Below, piece after piece: positions 1 to 11,138 of a stretch of DNA of 64,000 bases; positions within the stretch are counted from its first letter, which is position 1, and every line of letters begins with the position of its first letter. This stretch comes from Papaver somniferum. Its lineage: Eukaryota; Streptophyta; Magnoliopsida; Ranunculales; Papaveraceae. The notes under the pieces were generated by a model, which ran no database searches, was not told where the DNA came from, and saw nothing but the letters and a program-made list of their open reading frames with translations. Both the position numbers and the translations under genes were made by a program. The stretch spans positions 93,682,643-93,746,642 of the forward strand of contig NC_039361.1 in assembly GCF_003573695.1 (NCBI RefSeq). Reading direction: 5' to 3'.

Positions 1-2076
1 TCTACAAGCTAGGAGATTCGATAAAGAATGATAATAGCAAATCCCTACAATAGTGAAGATCAACTTTGAATGTTATCTAAGAAGCCTTGAAAACTCTAAA
101 AAACCCTGAAAACTGTAAAAAGCCCTAAAATATCTAAAGAGATCAGAAAAATCTAAATAGATCTGAAAAAATCTAAAAAGCTCTGAAAAAGCTTTAAGTT
201 AATTATATTTTGTAGCACTAGTATCTGCTAGCCAGAAGGATTCGTTAAAGTCAACTGAAAGTAACTTAATTCTTTATAATGAATGATACTAACAAAATTC
301 CCTACAATAATGAAGATTATCTTAAGATGTTTCCTAAAAAGAGCCCTGAAAGAGCTCTGAGAAACTCTAAAAAGCTCAGGAAAACTCCAATAAGCTTTGA
401 AAAGCTTAAAATTAATAATACTCCGTAGCACTGGGATCTACAAGCTAGGATACTCGTTAAATAATGATAATAACAAATCCCTACAATAGTGAAGATCAAC
501 CTTGAATGTTCTCTAAAAAGCCTTGAAAACTCTAAAAAATCCTGAAAACTCTAAAAAGCCCTAAAATATCTAAAGAGCTCTGAAAAATCTAAAGAGCTCT
601 GAAAAACTCTAAAAAGCTCAGGAAGACTCCAAAAAGCTTTAAAAGGCTTAAATTTAATAATACTCCGTAGCACTGGGATCTACAAGCTAGGAGATTCGTT
701 AAAGAATGATAATAACAAATCCCTACAATAGTGAAGATCAACTTTGAATGTTCTCTAAAAAGCCTTGAAAACTCTAAAAAAATCCTGAAAACTCTAAAAA
801 GCCCTAAAATATCTAAAGAGCTCTGAAAAACTCTAAAAAGCTCTAAGAAAGTTTTAAGTTAATTATGTTTCGTAGCACTAGTATCTACTAGACAGGGGAT
901 TCGTTAAATCCAACTAAAAGTAAATTAATTCTTTATAATGAACGATACTAACTAAATTCCCTACAATAATGAAGATTATCTTGGGATGTTTTTTTAAAAA
1001 CCCTAAAGACACTAAAGAGCCCTGAAAGAGCTCTGAGAAATACTAAAAAGCTCAAGAAAACTCCAAAAAGCTTAAATTTAATAATACTCTTTAGTACTGG
1101 GATCTACAAGCTAAGAGATTCGATAAACAATGATAATAGCAAATCACTACAATAGTGAAGATCAACTTTGAATGTTCTCTAGAAAGCCTTGAAAACTCAA
1201 AAAAAACCTGAAAACTCTAAAATGCCCTAAAATATCTAAAGAGCTCTGAAAAATCTAAAGAGCTCAGAAAAACTCTAAAAATCTCTGAAAAGGCTTTAAG
1301 TTATTTATATTTCGTAGCACTAGTATCTTCTAGCCAGGGGATTCGTTAAAGCCAACTGAAAGTAACTTAATTATAATGAATGATACTAACAAAATTCTCT
1401 ACAATAATGAAGATTATCTTTGAAAGTTTCCTAAAAACCCTAAAAACTAAAGAGCCCTGAAAAAGCCCTGAGAAACTCTAAAAAGCTCAAGAAGACTACA
1501 AAAAGCTTTGAAAAGCTTAAATTTAATAATACTCTATAGTACTGGGATCTACAAGCTAGGAGATTCGATAAAGAATGATAATAGCAAATCCCTACAATAG
1601 TGAAGATCAACTTTGAATGTTCTCTAAAAAGCCTTGAAACTCTAAAAAACCCTGAAAACTCTAAAAAGCCCTAAAATATCAAAAGAGCTCCAAAAATATA
1701 TAAAAATCTCTGAAAAAGCTTTAAGTTAATTATATTTCGTAGCACTAGTATCTTCTAGCCAGGGGATTCGTTAAAGCCGACTGAAAGTAACTTAATTCTT
1801 TATACAGAATGATACTAACAAAATTCTCTACAATAATGAAGATTATATTTGAATATTTCCTAAAAACCCTAAAACTAAAGAGCTCTGGGAAACTCTAAAA
1901 AGCTCAAGAAGACTCCAAAAATCTTTGAAAATCTTAAATTTAATAATACTATGTAGTACTGGGATCTACAAGCTAGGAGATTCGATAAAGAATGATAATA
2001 GCAAATCCCTACAATAGTGAAGATCAACTTTGAATGTTATCTAAAAATCCTTGAAAACTGTAAAAACTGTAAAAGT
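1..2076 (+). repeat. Satellite array, left block (about 450-bp A/B dimers)
   Basis: About 4.6 dimers of the AT-rich satellite. Half-unit A begins near 'ctacaagctaggagattcg' (1, 449, 679, 1105, 1550, 1968) and half-unit B near 'ctagccag..gattcgttaaag' (229, 888, 1331, 1755). The first units are irregular: two A halves are nearly adjacent (449 and 679), so a B half is missing there. B halves in this block use both 'tctgctagcc' and 'tcttctagcc' variants. The block ends inside the A-tract part of an A half, where the LINE at 2077 begins. No gene is seen; the short frames at 228-499 on the minus strand are satellite sequence. Confidence 0.95.
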
Positions 2077-2199
2077 AAACAACTCAAGAGTACAGTATTT
2101 CGATGAGAAAAGGGCTAACGATGTCAGTAACGAATCCCTTGAGGGTTTGAAACTTTTTCACCTTTTCCTTCATCCTTGAACATCTTTTGGTGATTTAGG

Positions 2200-4338
2200 A
2201 TGGGGGAAAACCCTGTTTCTTCCACGAAATCTAATGGGGTTCATAAGGCTACGTCTGCTGATTTAGTCAAGGGGAAAAAACCCTATATTTTAACAGATTC
2301 TGATTTGTTATCCCTTCCAGAGGCGTCTTCATACCTTGAAGAACCAGTGTTAGTTTTACCTTTAGAACTAACAAAAGAAGGGAGGGATATTTTCCAGTTT
2401 AGTCTTATTGGAAGACTGAACTTTAAAGGTTTGAAACTTAATGAGGTCCAAAAAAGCTTGGAAGAACAATGGGGTTTTGGTGATGGAAGATGCAAGCTTG
2501 TTCCTATGACTAAGGGGTTTTTCATCATCAAGTTGATTTCTGCGGAAGATAAAGAGCGTGTATGGCATGGAGATTCATGGAAGGTTCAGAACCAAACCCT
2601 TATGGTTATGAATTTTTACCCTAATTTTGATCCTGAAAAGCAAACCACGTCTCATGCTACAGTTTGGGTGAGTTTCCCTGGCTTATACCTTGAATTATGG
2701 ACAAAAACAATTCTTCTATCTATTGCAAAAATTCTTGGTAAACCAATTGCTATAGACCAGAAAACGTTGGATCATGATGTTGGTAATTATGCTGCTGTTC
2801 TTATTGACATTGATTTTGCAAAAGAGATTCCTAAAAGAATATATCTTACAGCCAATGGTAAGGAGTTCTGGCAGTATATTGAAATTCAAGACTTAGAGAA
2901 TGTCAAATTCTGCACTCATTGTAAGTTTATGGGCCACAAATTTGAGAATTTCCTTGCTGCAAAGAAAATTTTTGGAGGTTCTAATGCTGTAATGAAGTCA
3001 CCTACTGTGACCATTAAGAATGACAAAATGTTTGGAAAAAAGTTGGTGAAGCTTCCATGCATGCCATGCAATTAACGTCAATAATGTGAAGGCTGGTAAG
3101 GAGAGTATAAATTCAGTTCATGAGGTTGATGTTTCTGATGATATTGAGAAGTCTAGGAACGTGATTATGGAATCAATTCATGAGAAGTCTGATGATAAAC
3201 AACTAGAAGAGCAGCTCGAAAAAGCTTTTAATGAGTATCGTGAAGCTCAGATTAATTGATGAGATGTAAAAACAGTATTTCAGCCAAAAAAGATCTTGCT
3301 TTACGTGATAATTCTGTCCATATTGACAATGCAGATAGTAGACAAGGGAAGCCCGTGCAAACTAGGGAAGCTCAGCAAGAGTCCGTGCAAACTAGGGAAG
3401 CTCAGTAAGAGTCCGTGCAAATTCAGTCCGTGCAAACTTCTAAAGCCCAGCAAGAGTCCGTGTCTAAAAAGAATTTAGAAAATATTCCAAATATTCAGTC
3501 TGGGACCAAGTATGATTCTGAAAATCCAACGCCAATTTCAGTTACGGAAATTACTTCAAATTCCGTGTCCAAGCAAAATCCTACCAGACCTACGTTTATT
3601 ACTAATCCAGGGAAACCTAAAGAGGATTGGAAAATAGTTATGGGTAAGAACTCCCCTAATAAAGGTACATCTTTTAAATTTAAATATTTTGAAACTCCTT
3701 TTGTGGATGAGCTTTTTCAAACTGAACTTGTGGTGAATAACAAGTATGGTGCCCTAGAACCTGAATTAGGCCTTGCTAATGATTCTACTGAGGTTTTGGT
3801 GGAGGAGGAACAAGATGATTCTAGTGACTCGGACAATAGTATGGGTTCGAAAGATTGGGGTGAAGTTGATGCAGATATTCTAGCCAGGAAGCAAGCTAGA
3901 AAAGTGGCCAAGCAAGCTTCCAAGATCATGGCTATGAATTCAAAGTATAATGAGGGCAGTCCAAGCCGTGAGCATAACAAGGATATTCAATAAGGGTTGG
4001 AGGAAAATGTTTTTGATATGGGTAATATTTTTTCTAGGGAGGAATTAGAGGAAGCAAGTACTATTCAGATTGATGAAGTGCGTGCTAAATTCATTAGAGA
4101 TCAAGCCTTTAGACAAGATTATTTCAAGGAAAAAAAGGAGAAAATGGATAGAATGTCAACTAGGAAGAAATATCAATCTCCTATTAAGCTTGTTCCAGGT
4201 GGAAATTATGCTTTAGAGGAAAATGAAGAGGATTATGGCTATGATGATTATGAAGATGAATACAAGGAGCCCTATGATTTAACTCAAATAATTGACGATC
4301 TCATTCCCAAGAAGAAGAATTTTAGAGTTGGAAGATGA
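2200..4338 (+). pseudogene. LINE ORF1 protein (DUF4283-like domain, CCHC-like knuckle), broken
   Basis: The ATG at 2200 follows the 5' UTR motif conserved in the sister LINE and both proteins begin MG. The first part (2200-3075, 291 residues) aligns with the minus-strand ORF1: 'FSLIGRLNFKGLKLNEVQ' near residue 76, 'GFFIIKL', 'TVWVSFPGL', then a knuckle 'CTHCKFMGHKFENF' near residue 236. The knuckle fits CX2CX4HX4C except that the last cysteine is phenylalanine, so zinc binding is probably lost. Near 3060-3073 the frame shifts: reading continues open from 3074 to 3257 in another frame, then returns near 3260 to the original frame, which runs through 3415-3993 and 3997-4338. Stops at 3406 (CAA to TAA within a repeat) and 3991 interrupt it. 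The C-terminus is charged ('FIRDQAFRQDYFKEKKEKMD') and recurs in the 13.04-kb fragment. Before decay it would have been an RNA-binding ORF1 protein of about 710 residues. Function is inferred from the family only. Confidence 0.8.
3349..3468 (+). repeat. 30-bp minisatellite in the ORF1 hinge
   Basis: Two exact-length 30-bp units (3361-3390 and 3391-3420) differ mainly at one base, and partial units flank them (3349-3360, 3425-3468). In frame they give a ten-residue repeat of the type REAQQESVQT. The second unit has TAA where the first has CAA, so a C-to-T change made a stop. The repeat lies in the low-complexity linker between the knuckle and the C-terminal charged region. Confidence 0.85.
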
Positions 4339-4523
4339 AAACGTTTTTAATTTCCTATTTCTCTTCTTTATGCTAATTTTTAATGCTTAGGAGCTTATTT
4401 TATGAGTTTTTAGAGTTTTTTTCCCCTTTGGTTTATGGGGGTGGGGAGGTCTAGAACCTCCCATTTGTAATTCTTGTAATTACGTTTTTTTTTGCTTTAA
4501 TAAACCATTTTGACCTAGCAAAA
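4339..4523 (+). other. 3' UTR of the ORF1-only LINE
   Basis: It contains 'tttggtttatgggggtgggg', then 'cctcccatttgtaattcttg', and ends 'ccattttgacctagcaaaa'. The same blocks occur in the truncated copy at 13.3-13.48 kb. The last 70 bases are the source type of the nine short tails inside the satellite. In LINEs the 3' end is what the partner reverse transcriptase recognises; that role here is inference. Confidence 0.85.
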
Positions 4524-4786
4524 NNNNNNNNNNNNNNNNNNNNNNNNNNNNNNNNNNNNNNNNNNNNNNNNNNNNNNNNNNNNNNNNNNNNNNNNNNNNN
4601 NNNNNNNNNNNNNNNNNNNNNNNNNNNNNNNNNNNNNNNNNNNNNNNNNNNNNNNNNNNNNNNNNNNNNNNNNNNNNNNNNNNNNNNNNNNNNNNNNNNN
4701 NNNNNNNNNNNNNNNNNNNNNNNNNNNNNNNNNNNNNNNNNNNNNNNNNNNNNNNNNNNNNNNNNNNNNNNNNNNNNNNNNNNNNN
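4524..4786. other. Assembly gap, 263 N
   Basis: The run of N starts directly after the 'gcaaa' of the LINE tail and ends in 11 A residues. It could hide only poly(A) or extra sequence such as a nested insertion; the sequence cannot say which. Confidence 1.
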
Positions 4787-4797
4787 AAAAAAAAAAA

Positions 4798-6936
4798 CCT
4801 GAAAACTGTAAAAAGCCCTAAAATATCTAAAGAGATCTGAAAAATCTAAATAGATCTGAAAAACTCTAAAAAGCTCTGAAAAAGCTTTAAGTTAATTATA
4901 TTTTGTAGCACTAGTATCTGCTAGCCAGAAGGATTCGTTAAAGTCAACTGAAAGTAACTTTATTCTTTATAATGAATGATACTAACAAAATTCCCTACAA
5001 TAATGAAGATTATCTTAAGATGTTTCCTAAAAACCCTAAAAACGCTAAAGAGCCCTGAAAGAGCTCTGAGAAACTCTAAAAAGATCAGGAAAACTCCAAT
5101 AAGCTTTGATAAGATTAAAATTAATAATACTCTGTAGCACTGGGATCTACAAGCTAGGATATTCGTTAAAGAATGATAATAACAAATCCCTACAATAGTG
5201 AAGATCAACTTTGAATGTTCTCTAAAAAGCGTTGAAAACTCTAAAAAAAAACCTAAAAACTCTAAAAAGCCCTAAAATATCTAAAGAGCTCTGAAAAATC
5301 TAAAGAGCTCTGAAAAACTCTAAAAAGCGCTGAAAAAGCTTTAAGTTAATTATATTTCGTAGCACTAGTATCTACTAGCCAGGGGATTCGTTAAAGCCAA
5401 CTGAAAGTAACTTAATTCTTTATAATGAATGATACTAAAATAATTCCTTACAATAATGAAGATTATCTTTGGATGTTTCATAAAAACCTAAAAACACTAA
5501 AGAGCCCTGAAAGAGCTCTGAAAAACTCTAAAAAGCTCAGGAAGACTCCAATAAGCTTAAATTTACCAATTCTCCGTAGAACGGGGATCTACAAGCTAGG
5601 GGATTCGTTAAAGTATGATAATATTAAATCCCTACAATAGTGAAGATCAACTTTGAATGTTCCCTTAAAAGCGTTGAAAACTCTAAAGAGCTCTGAAAAA
5701 TCTAAAGAGCTCTGAAAATCTCTAAAAAGCTCTGAAAGAGCTTGAAGTTAATTATATTTCGTAGCACTAGTATCTTCTATCCAGGGGATTCGTTAAAGCC
5801 AACTGAAAGTAACTTAATTCTTTATACAGAATGATACTAAAAAAATTCTCTATAATAATGAAGATTATCTTTGAATGTTTCCTAAAAACCCTAAAAACTA
5901 AAGAGCCCTGAAAGAGCTCTGAGAAACTCTAAAAAGCTCAAGAAGACTCCAAAAAGCTTTGAAAAGCTTAAATTTAATAATACTCTGTAGTAATGGGATC
6001 TACAAGCTAGGAGATTCGATAAAGAATGTTAATAGCAAATCCCTACAATAGTGATCAACTTTGAATGTTCTCTAAAAAGCCTTGCAAACTCTAAAAAACC
6101 CTGAAAACGCTAAAAAGCCCTAAAATATCTTAAGAGCTTTGAAAAATCTAAAGATCTCTGAAAAACTCAAAAAAGCTCTGAAAAAGCTTTAAGTTAATTA
6201 TATATCGTAGCACTAGTATCTTCTAGCCAGGGGATTCGTTAAAGCCAACTGAAAGTAACTTAATCCTTTATACAGAATGATACTAACAAAATTCTCTACA
6301 ATAATGAAGATTATCTTTGAATGTTTCCTAAAAATCCTAAAAACTAAAGAGCCCTGAAAGAGCTCTGAGAAACTCTAAAAAGCTCAAGAAGACTCCAAAA
6401 AGCTTTGAAAAGCTTAAATTTAATAATACTCTGTAGTACTGGGATCTACAAGCTAGGAGATTCGATAAAGAATGATAATAGCAAATCCCTACAATAGTGA
6501 AGATCAACTTTGAATGTTATCTAAAAAGCCTTGAAAACTCTAAAAAACCCTGAAAACTGTAAAAAGACCTAAAATATCTAAAGAGATCTGAAAAATCTAA
6601 ATAGATCTGAAAAACTCTAAAAAGCTCTGAAAAAGCTTAAGTTAATTATATTTCGTAAAACTAGTATCTACTAGCCACAAGGATTCGTTAAAGCCAACTT
6701 AAAGTAACTTAATTCTTTATAATGAATGATACTAACAAAATTGCCTACAATAATGATGATTATCTTTGGATGTTTCCTAAAAACCCTAAAAACGCTAAAG
6801 AGCCCGGAAAGAGCTCTGATAAACTCAAAAAAGCTCAGGAAAACTCCAATAAGCTTTGAAAAGCTTAAAATTAATAATACTCTGTAGAACTGGGATCTAT
6901 AAGCTAGGATATTCGTTAAAGAATGATAATAACAAA
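4798..6936 (+). repeat. Satellite array between the first two LINEs
   Basis: About five dimers. It includes the landmark segment with 'cataaaaacctaaaaacac' (5479 region), 'acggggatctacaagctagg' (5581) and 'gaatgttaatagc' (about 6026), which recurs at 14.3-15.0, 25.1-25.8 and 36.4-37.15 kb. The block ends within an A half at 'gaatgataataacaaa', which is the left copy of the target duplication of the minus-strand LINE. No gene is seen. Confidence 0.95.
6925..6936. repeat. Target-site duplication, left copy
   Basis: 'gataataacaaa' here and at 12758-12769 flank the minus-strand LINE. Joining the outer flanks through one copy gives an uninterrupted A half-unit, as seen elsewhere in the array. Confidence 0.9.
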
Positions 6937-7054
6937 AAAAAAATTGATAAGTCAAAAATTTGTATTAATAGATAACAAAATTTACAAGAAAAGAGGTTAC
7001 AACAACCCCAAAAACTTGAAACTATTTGAACCGAAAATAATCAACATTAGGATG
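6937..7054 (-). other. 3' UTR of the two-ORF LINE
   Basis: 118 bases follow the ORF2 stop (complement of 7055-7057). In element sense it holds 'ttggggttgttgtaacctc', 'ttcttgtaaattttg' and a terminal 'gacttatcaatttt'. The order of blocks (gggg-rich, aacctc, ttcttgtaa, ttaata, tttttgac.ta.ca) parallels the ORF1-only 3' UTR, which suggests shared recognition by one reverse transcriptase. Confidence 0.7.
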
Positions 7055-10000
7055 TTAAACAGAAATTAAGAAAGGTGGTTTCCCATTGTAGTGAACTCCC
7101 ACTTCATTACTCAATAAACAACCCCGCTTTGCCATTGCATCAGCTGAAAAATTCACCTCCCTAAAAGTGTGAATGAAACGTATAGACGTATAGTGTCTAC
7201 AGATCAGAATCCATCTATTCCTTGCAAACCACGGAATGAAATTATTCTTGAAAGATTCAACAACTCCCATATAATCAGACAGTATACAAATACGAGAAAA
7301 ACCCCATTGCATAGCCCACTCCAAACCAACAATAATGCCATACAATTCCGCTAAATAATTCGTCGTGACTCCTAGCCCAATACTCATAGCACCAAGAACT
7401 GAATAATCCTCATCCCTAGCTACTACACCTGCACCCGCAACGCCCGGGTTTCCTCTCGCCGCTCCATCACAACAAATTTGTAATTCATTAGCCTCAGGCA
7501 GTAACCAAAAACAAGCCACAGAATGATGCCACTTCACACTACGGTGCTGCACTCTAAAATAGTTCAGAAGAACAACATCATCAGCACTATTGTTCATATG
7601 ACCCTTGAGCCGAATTGAATAATATTGTATCAACTTCAGAACACGCTTATGAAAGATACTCCAATTAGGCTTCTTATCCTCGAAAACAGCCTTGTTCCGC
7701 AACTGCCATAGCTCCGACCTAAGAACAAGGTTGGCAATAAGCCACAGATCACGGACAATATGACTCATTCCTTTTGCTGGTTTAAAAGAAACAATAAGGT
7801 TAGCATTAGGATGTAACTTTAACACATCAGCTAGCCAATTCCAGTCCCTTGTAGCAAAGCAACAGTCGTATAACACATGAGTAAGAGTTTCCTCTTGAAC
7901 ACCACACATGCAGCATTTGTTAGCAAGCGAGATCTTGAACCTGCTTCTGATAAGGTCATACGTAGAACATGCTCCACGTAAGAATTTCCAGTTCTGAGCA
8001 GCAAGAACATGATGAACTTCTTTTCTCCACAGAAGTTGCGTACCTTCTAACCAAGCATACTTCTGCTGAAGCAACTCAGTTGCAGACTTAACGCTGAACT
8101 CACCCTTCAACTCCAGCATCCATACCCTAACATCAGCTCCACCCATAGGAATTGGCATCCTATTCAACTCTAGACCAGAAGCAATAAATAATTGCAAGTG
8201 AATTTCAGGAATATCCCAAAGGACATCCTTTAAAATATCACCAACTCTAGCTGTTGCATCGAGAGAATAATCATTTAGCACTTCAGCAATACTAGTCTTA
8301 TCAAACCAAATGTCATAATAAAGAGAAGTATCTCTACCATCACCAATTAAGACCTTAGTATTCTTTTCCACACAATTATACACACTCCTTAAACCAGGAA
8401 AAATAGAAGATTTAACCCCCGAATGCTTAATACAACCCTTACGATCAAATAATTTTGCCTTCAGGAAAAGAGCCCACTTCTTTGTAGAATTACGAATCTT
8501 CCACCAAAGTTTCATAATAAGAGATTTGTTCATAGTGGCCATATGAGTTAGTCCGAGACCCCCCTCCTCAAAAGGGCAACATATTTTTATCAAAAGCCAC
8601 TACCACTACACGATTAATGTTCGAATCACCAGACCAAATAAAGTTACGGATAGCCCTCTCACATTGAAGAATAAACTTACGAGGCCACTTATAAATAGCC
8701 ATATTATGAATGTAATAACTGGCAATAACTGATTTAACAAGAACAATGCGATCATGAAAAGATAATAACCTCCCTCTCCAACCAGCAAGCTGATTTCTAA
8801 TCTTTTCAACCACATTGCTAATATGGCGATATCGAACAATACCTGGCATAATTTGAACACCAAATAGCGGTCCGGAAAAGTAGCTACACTCATCCCCAAA
8901 TAAGATGCAATATAATTACACCAACTCGAAGAACCACCACCATAATAAATCTTACTCTTTTGACGACAAACAGTCTGACCTGAAACACGTTGATATCTTC
9001 CCAACAAGTCTACAAGATTATGAAGACTTTTGGAGTTACCTTTACAAAAAATCATTATGTCATCAGCAAAGAAAAGGTGAGTAGGAGAAATACCACCTCT
9101 AGTTACCATGGGCGTCATCTTTTTATCACGAAAAAGCTTCGTAATATTTCTGCTAAGAACATCCTCAATCAAGACAAAAATCAAAGGGGAGAGGGGATCA
9201 CCTTGACGCAAACCTCTGGTAATTTTGAAGTAACCTTCCGGACTACCATTCAAAATGACAGAAATTCTAGCAGACTGCAAGATATTAAAAATCCAAGCAC
9301 ACCAATTTTCAGAAAAAACATACTTACGGAAAACTTCAATCACAAAAGCCCAATTTACCGTGTCAAAAGCTTGAGAAATATCAAGTTTAAGGACAATGTT
9401 GCCATCCTTGCGTTTATAATGCAACTCATTAACCATCTCCGACGCCAAGCTAATATTCTCATGAATATTTCTCCCTTTCATGAATGCTACCTGTTCTTCA
9501 GACACAAGCTTATCCAAAACTGTACCAAGTCTAGTAGCTAGGATCTTAGTAAAAATTTTGAAGAAAAAATTACTAAGACCAATTGGTCTGAAATTTCGAA
9601 GAGTATTAGCACCCCTTACCTTAGCCAGCAAGATGATAAAAGATGAATTAACACCATTTGGAATACTACCCACATTCCAACAATGGATAATGGCCTTGGT
9701 TAAATCATCATGAATAATATCCCAACAATGACGATAGAAACAACCAGAGAAACCATCCGGCCCTGGGGCACTATCCGCACTCAGATCAAAAACAACTTGC
9801 TTAATTTCTTCCGGGGAAGGAATCACATCCATGGCGTTGCTCTCCTCAACAGAAATTGAAGCATGCTCAAAATCAAATAAATCCCCTTCAATCACCGGAT
9901 CTTGGCCATTGAACTTATCTTCATAGAACTGAACTACATGATTACGAAGCTGCTCATAATTTGTCAAACAAGTCCCATTCATATCAACAAGTTCCGAAAT

Positions 10001-11138
10001 AGTATTGAACTTTTTCTAATTCTAATACTATTATGAAAGAAACTGGAATTACTTGAACCCTCCATCAACCATTTGTTCCTAGACTTTTGCTTGAGCATAG
10101 TTAACTGTTGCAAACGAGTATCACCTAAAGTTTTCATAGCATCCTTCATTGCATTTAGTTTAGCAGTATTACTAGGATCCTCATCTGAAATAATAGTTGC
10201 TGTCTCAAAACGAAGTTGGTCTTGCTTCAAACGAGAATTCACATTACCAAAAATCCTCAGATTCCAATCCTTCATTGCAATCTTCAGCCGCTTCAATTTA
10301 TAAGGGAAAATAAAATCAGGAGAACCATGAACAGACAAAGTCCAATTCTCATTGACCTAGCAAAAAAAAAAATCTCATTGACCATCCGAAGAAAATCCCC
10401 ATGTAAAAACCACATCTTTTGAACACGAAAAGGAGCCCGACAAGGCCTAGGAACAGAAAAAGGATAACCAAGAAGAGTAGAATGGTCGGAAACTTCCCTA
10501 GGAAGAGCTTTACACCGCCAATTCTCAAATTTAGAAATCCAAGCCGCATTAATAATTGCACGATCCAACTTACCAATAATACGCCTAGTACCAGATTGCA
10601 TATTACACCAAGTGAATTTGCTGCCCAAGGAATCCGATTCAAAAATATTATTGTCATCCATCCAATCACAGAAATCATCAATAACAGACGATCTTATTTC
10701 CAAGCCACCTTTCTTCTCATTCAAACGCAAAATACAATTAAAATCACCTATGACCAGCCAAGGTGTAATTGAATCTTGCATAACTAGTTGCTGCCAAAGC
10801 CTGCGCCTAGTAGTTTGAATGTAGCTAGCATGGACAAAAGAGATATACACACCATCAACCGCAATTGTAATAACTTGTTTACTAGAATTAACTACAGAAA
10901 CATGAATCCCATCCTTATAACAAACACAAAGATTTGCAATACCAGAATTAACAGAATTATTAATAATAAACGAAGAATAACCTTCAGAAATTAGCCTCCT
11001 CCCAAAATTTGCTGAGCACGCCACTTTTGGTTCAGCAAGACCAAAAACTTCTGGATGGAAATCTCTAATCAGCTCCCTAAGCTTAGAATATGCTGTTGTC
11101 CGCGCAACACCATTGATATTCCAAAAAAGAACCCGCAT
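7055..11138 (-). pseudogene. LINE ORF2: endonuclease, reverse transcriptase, zinc region, RNase H (broken)
   Basis: The ATG is at 11138. The endonuclease part (11138 to about 10370) has WNING at residues 6-10, the catalytic E36 in LAEPK, IGDFN near 130-134, LDR at 191-193 and SDHS at 217-220, as in AP-type endonucleases that nick the target. A 26-bp addition at 10.36 kb breaks the frame. The piece 10338-9979 links to the RT, and a further shift lies near 10.01 kb. The RT frame from 9982 has APGPDG, KLDISQAFD (first Asp), RGLRQGDPLSP and FADD (codons 9059-9070). A base appears lost near 8.86 kb ('YLG/VQIMPGI' switches frame), and the frame returns near 8.59 kb. The last piece (8593-7055) has the zinc-type 'CCMCGVQEETLTHVLYDC' and an RNase H domain: CDGAARGNPG, the E in LAELYG, LSDY, and NFSADAMAK. 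All catalytic residues remain, so decay is by indels and not by loss of the active site. Known role: target-primed reverse transcription. Confidence 0.93.
10347..10383 (+). mobile_element. Ultra-short LINE-tail insertion (15 bp plus 11-bp duplication)
   Basis: 'tctcattgacc' occurs at 10347-10357 and again at 10373-10383. Between the copies lies 'tagc' plus 11 A (10358-10372), which is the very end of the ORF1-only LINE (…ttttgacctagcaaaa). The target already ended in 'ttgacc', so the insertion shares six bases with the tail at its 5' junction. Taking out 26 bp (insert plus one duplicate) puts the upstream endonuclease frame (start 11138) and the downstream frame (10338) into the same register. 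The insertion therefore explains this frameshift. Confidence 0.8.

Larger units (their letters stand above)
2077..4797 (+). mobile_element. ORF1-only LINE (HAL1-like, non-autonomous), decayed
   Basis: A non-LTR element inserted in an A half-unit. It has a short 5' UTR (2077-2199), one long broken coding region (2200-4338), a 3' UTR (4339-4523) ending 'tttgacctagcaaaa', a run of N (4524-4786) and 11 A residues before the satellite resumes at 4798. No reverse transcriptase or endonuclease coding lies between the ORF1-like region and the 3' UTR. The satellite on both sides carries 'aaaactgtaaaa' (before 2077 and after 4800), a candidate imperfect target duplication of about 13 bp. The 5' UTR shares 'catcttttggtgatt' just before the ATG with the two-ORF LINE on the minus strand (12.68 kb), so the two are related. 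The left edge is uncertain by several bases. The structure matches what is known of mammalian HAL1 (ORF1 only); calling it a family is inference, supported by the fragment at 13.04 kb. Confidence 0.85.

Noticed and set aside
228..2075. Short minus-strand frames in the satellite as genes
   Set aside because: They recur with every dimer, change length by indels that are not multiples of three, and reflect stop-poor T-rich sequence.
2077..4523. Host gene with DUF4283 and zinc knuckle
   Set aside because: Flanked by satellite, ends in a LINE-type tail and A-run, and is alignable with ORF1 of the nearby LINE.
8990..9713. Plus-strand frames inside the minus-strand LINE
   Set aside because: They are shadows of the reverse transcriptase coding strand.
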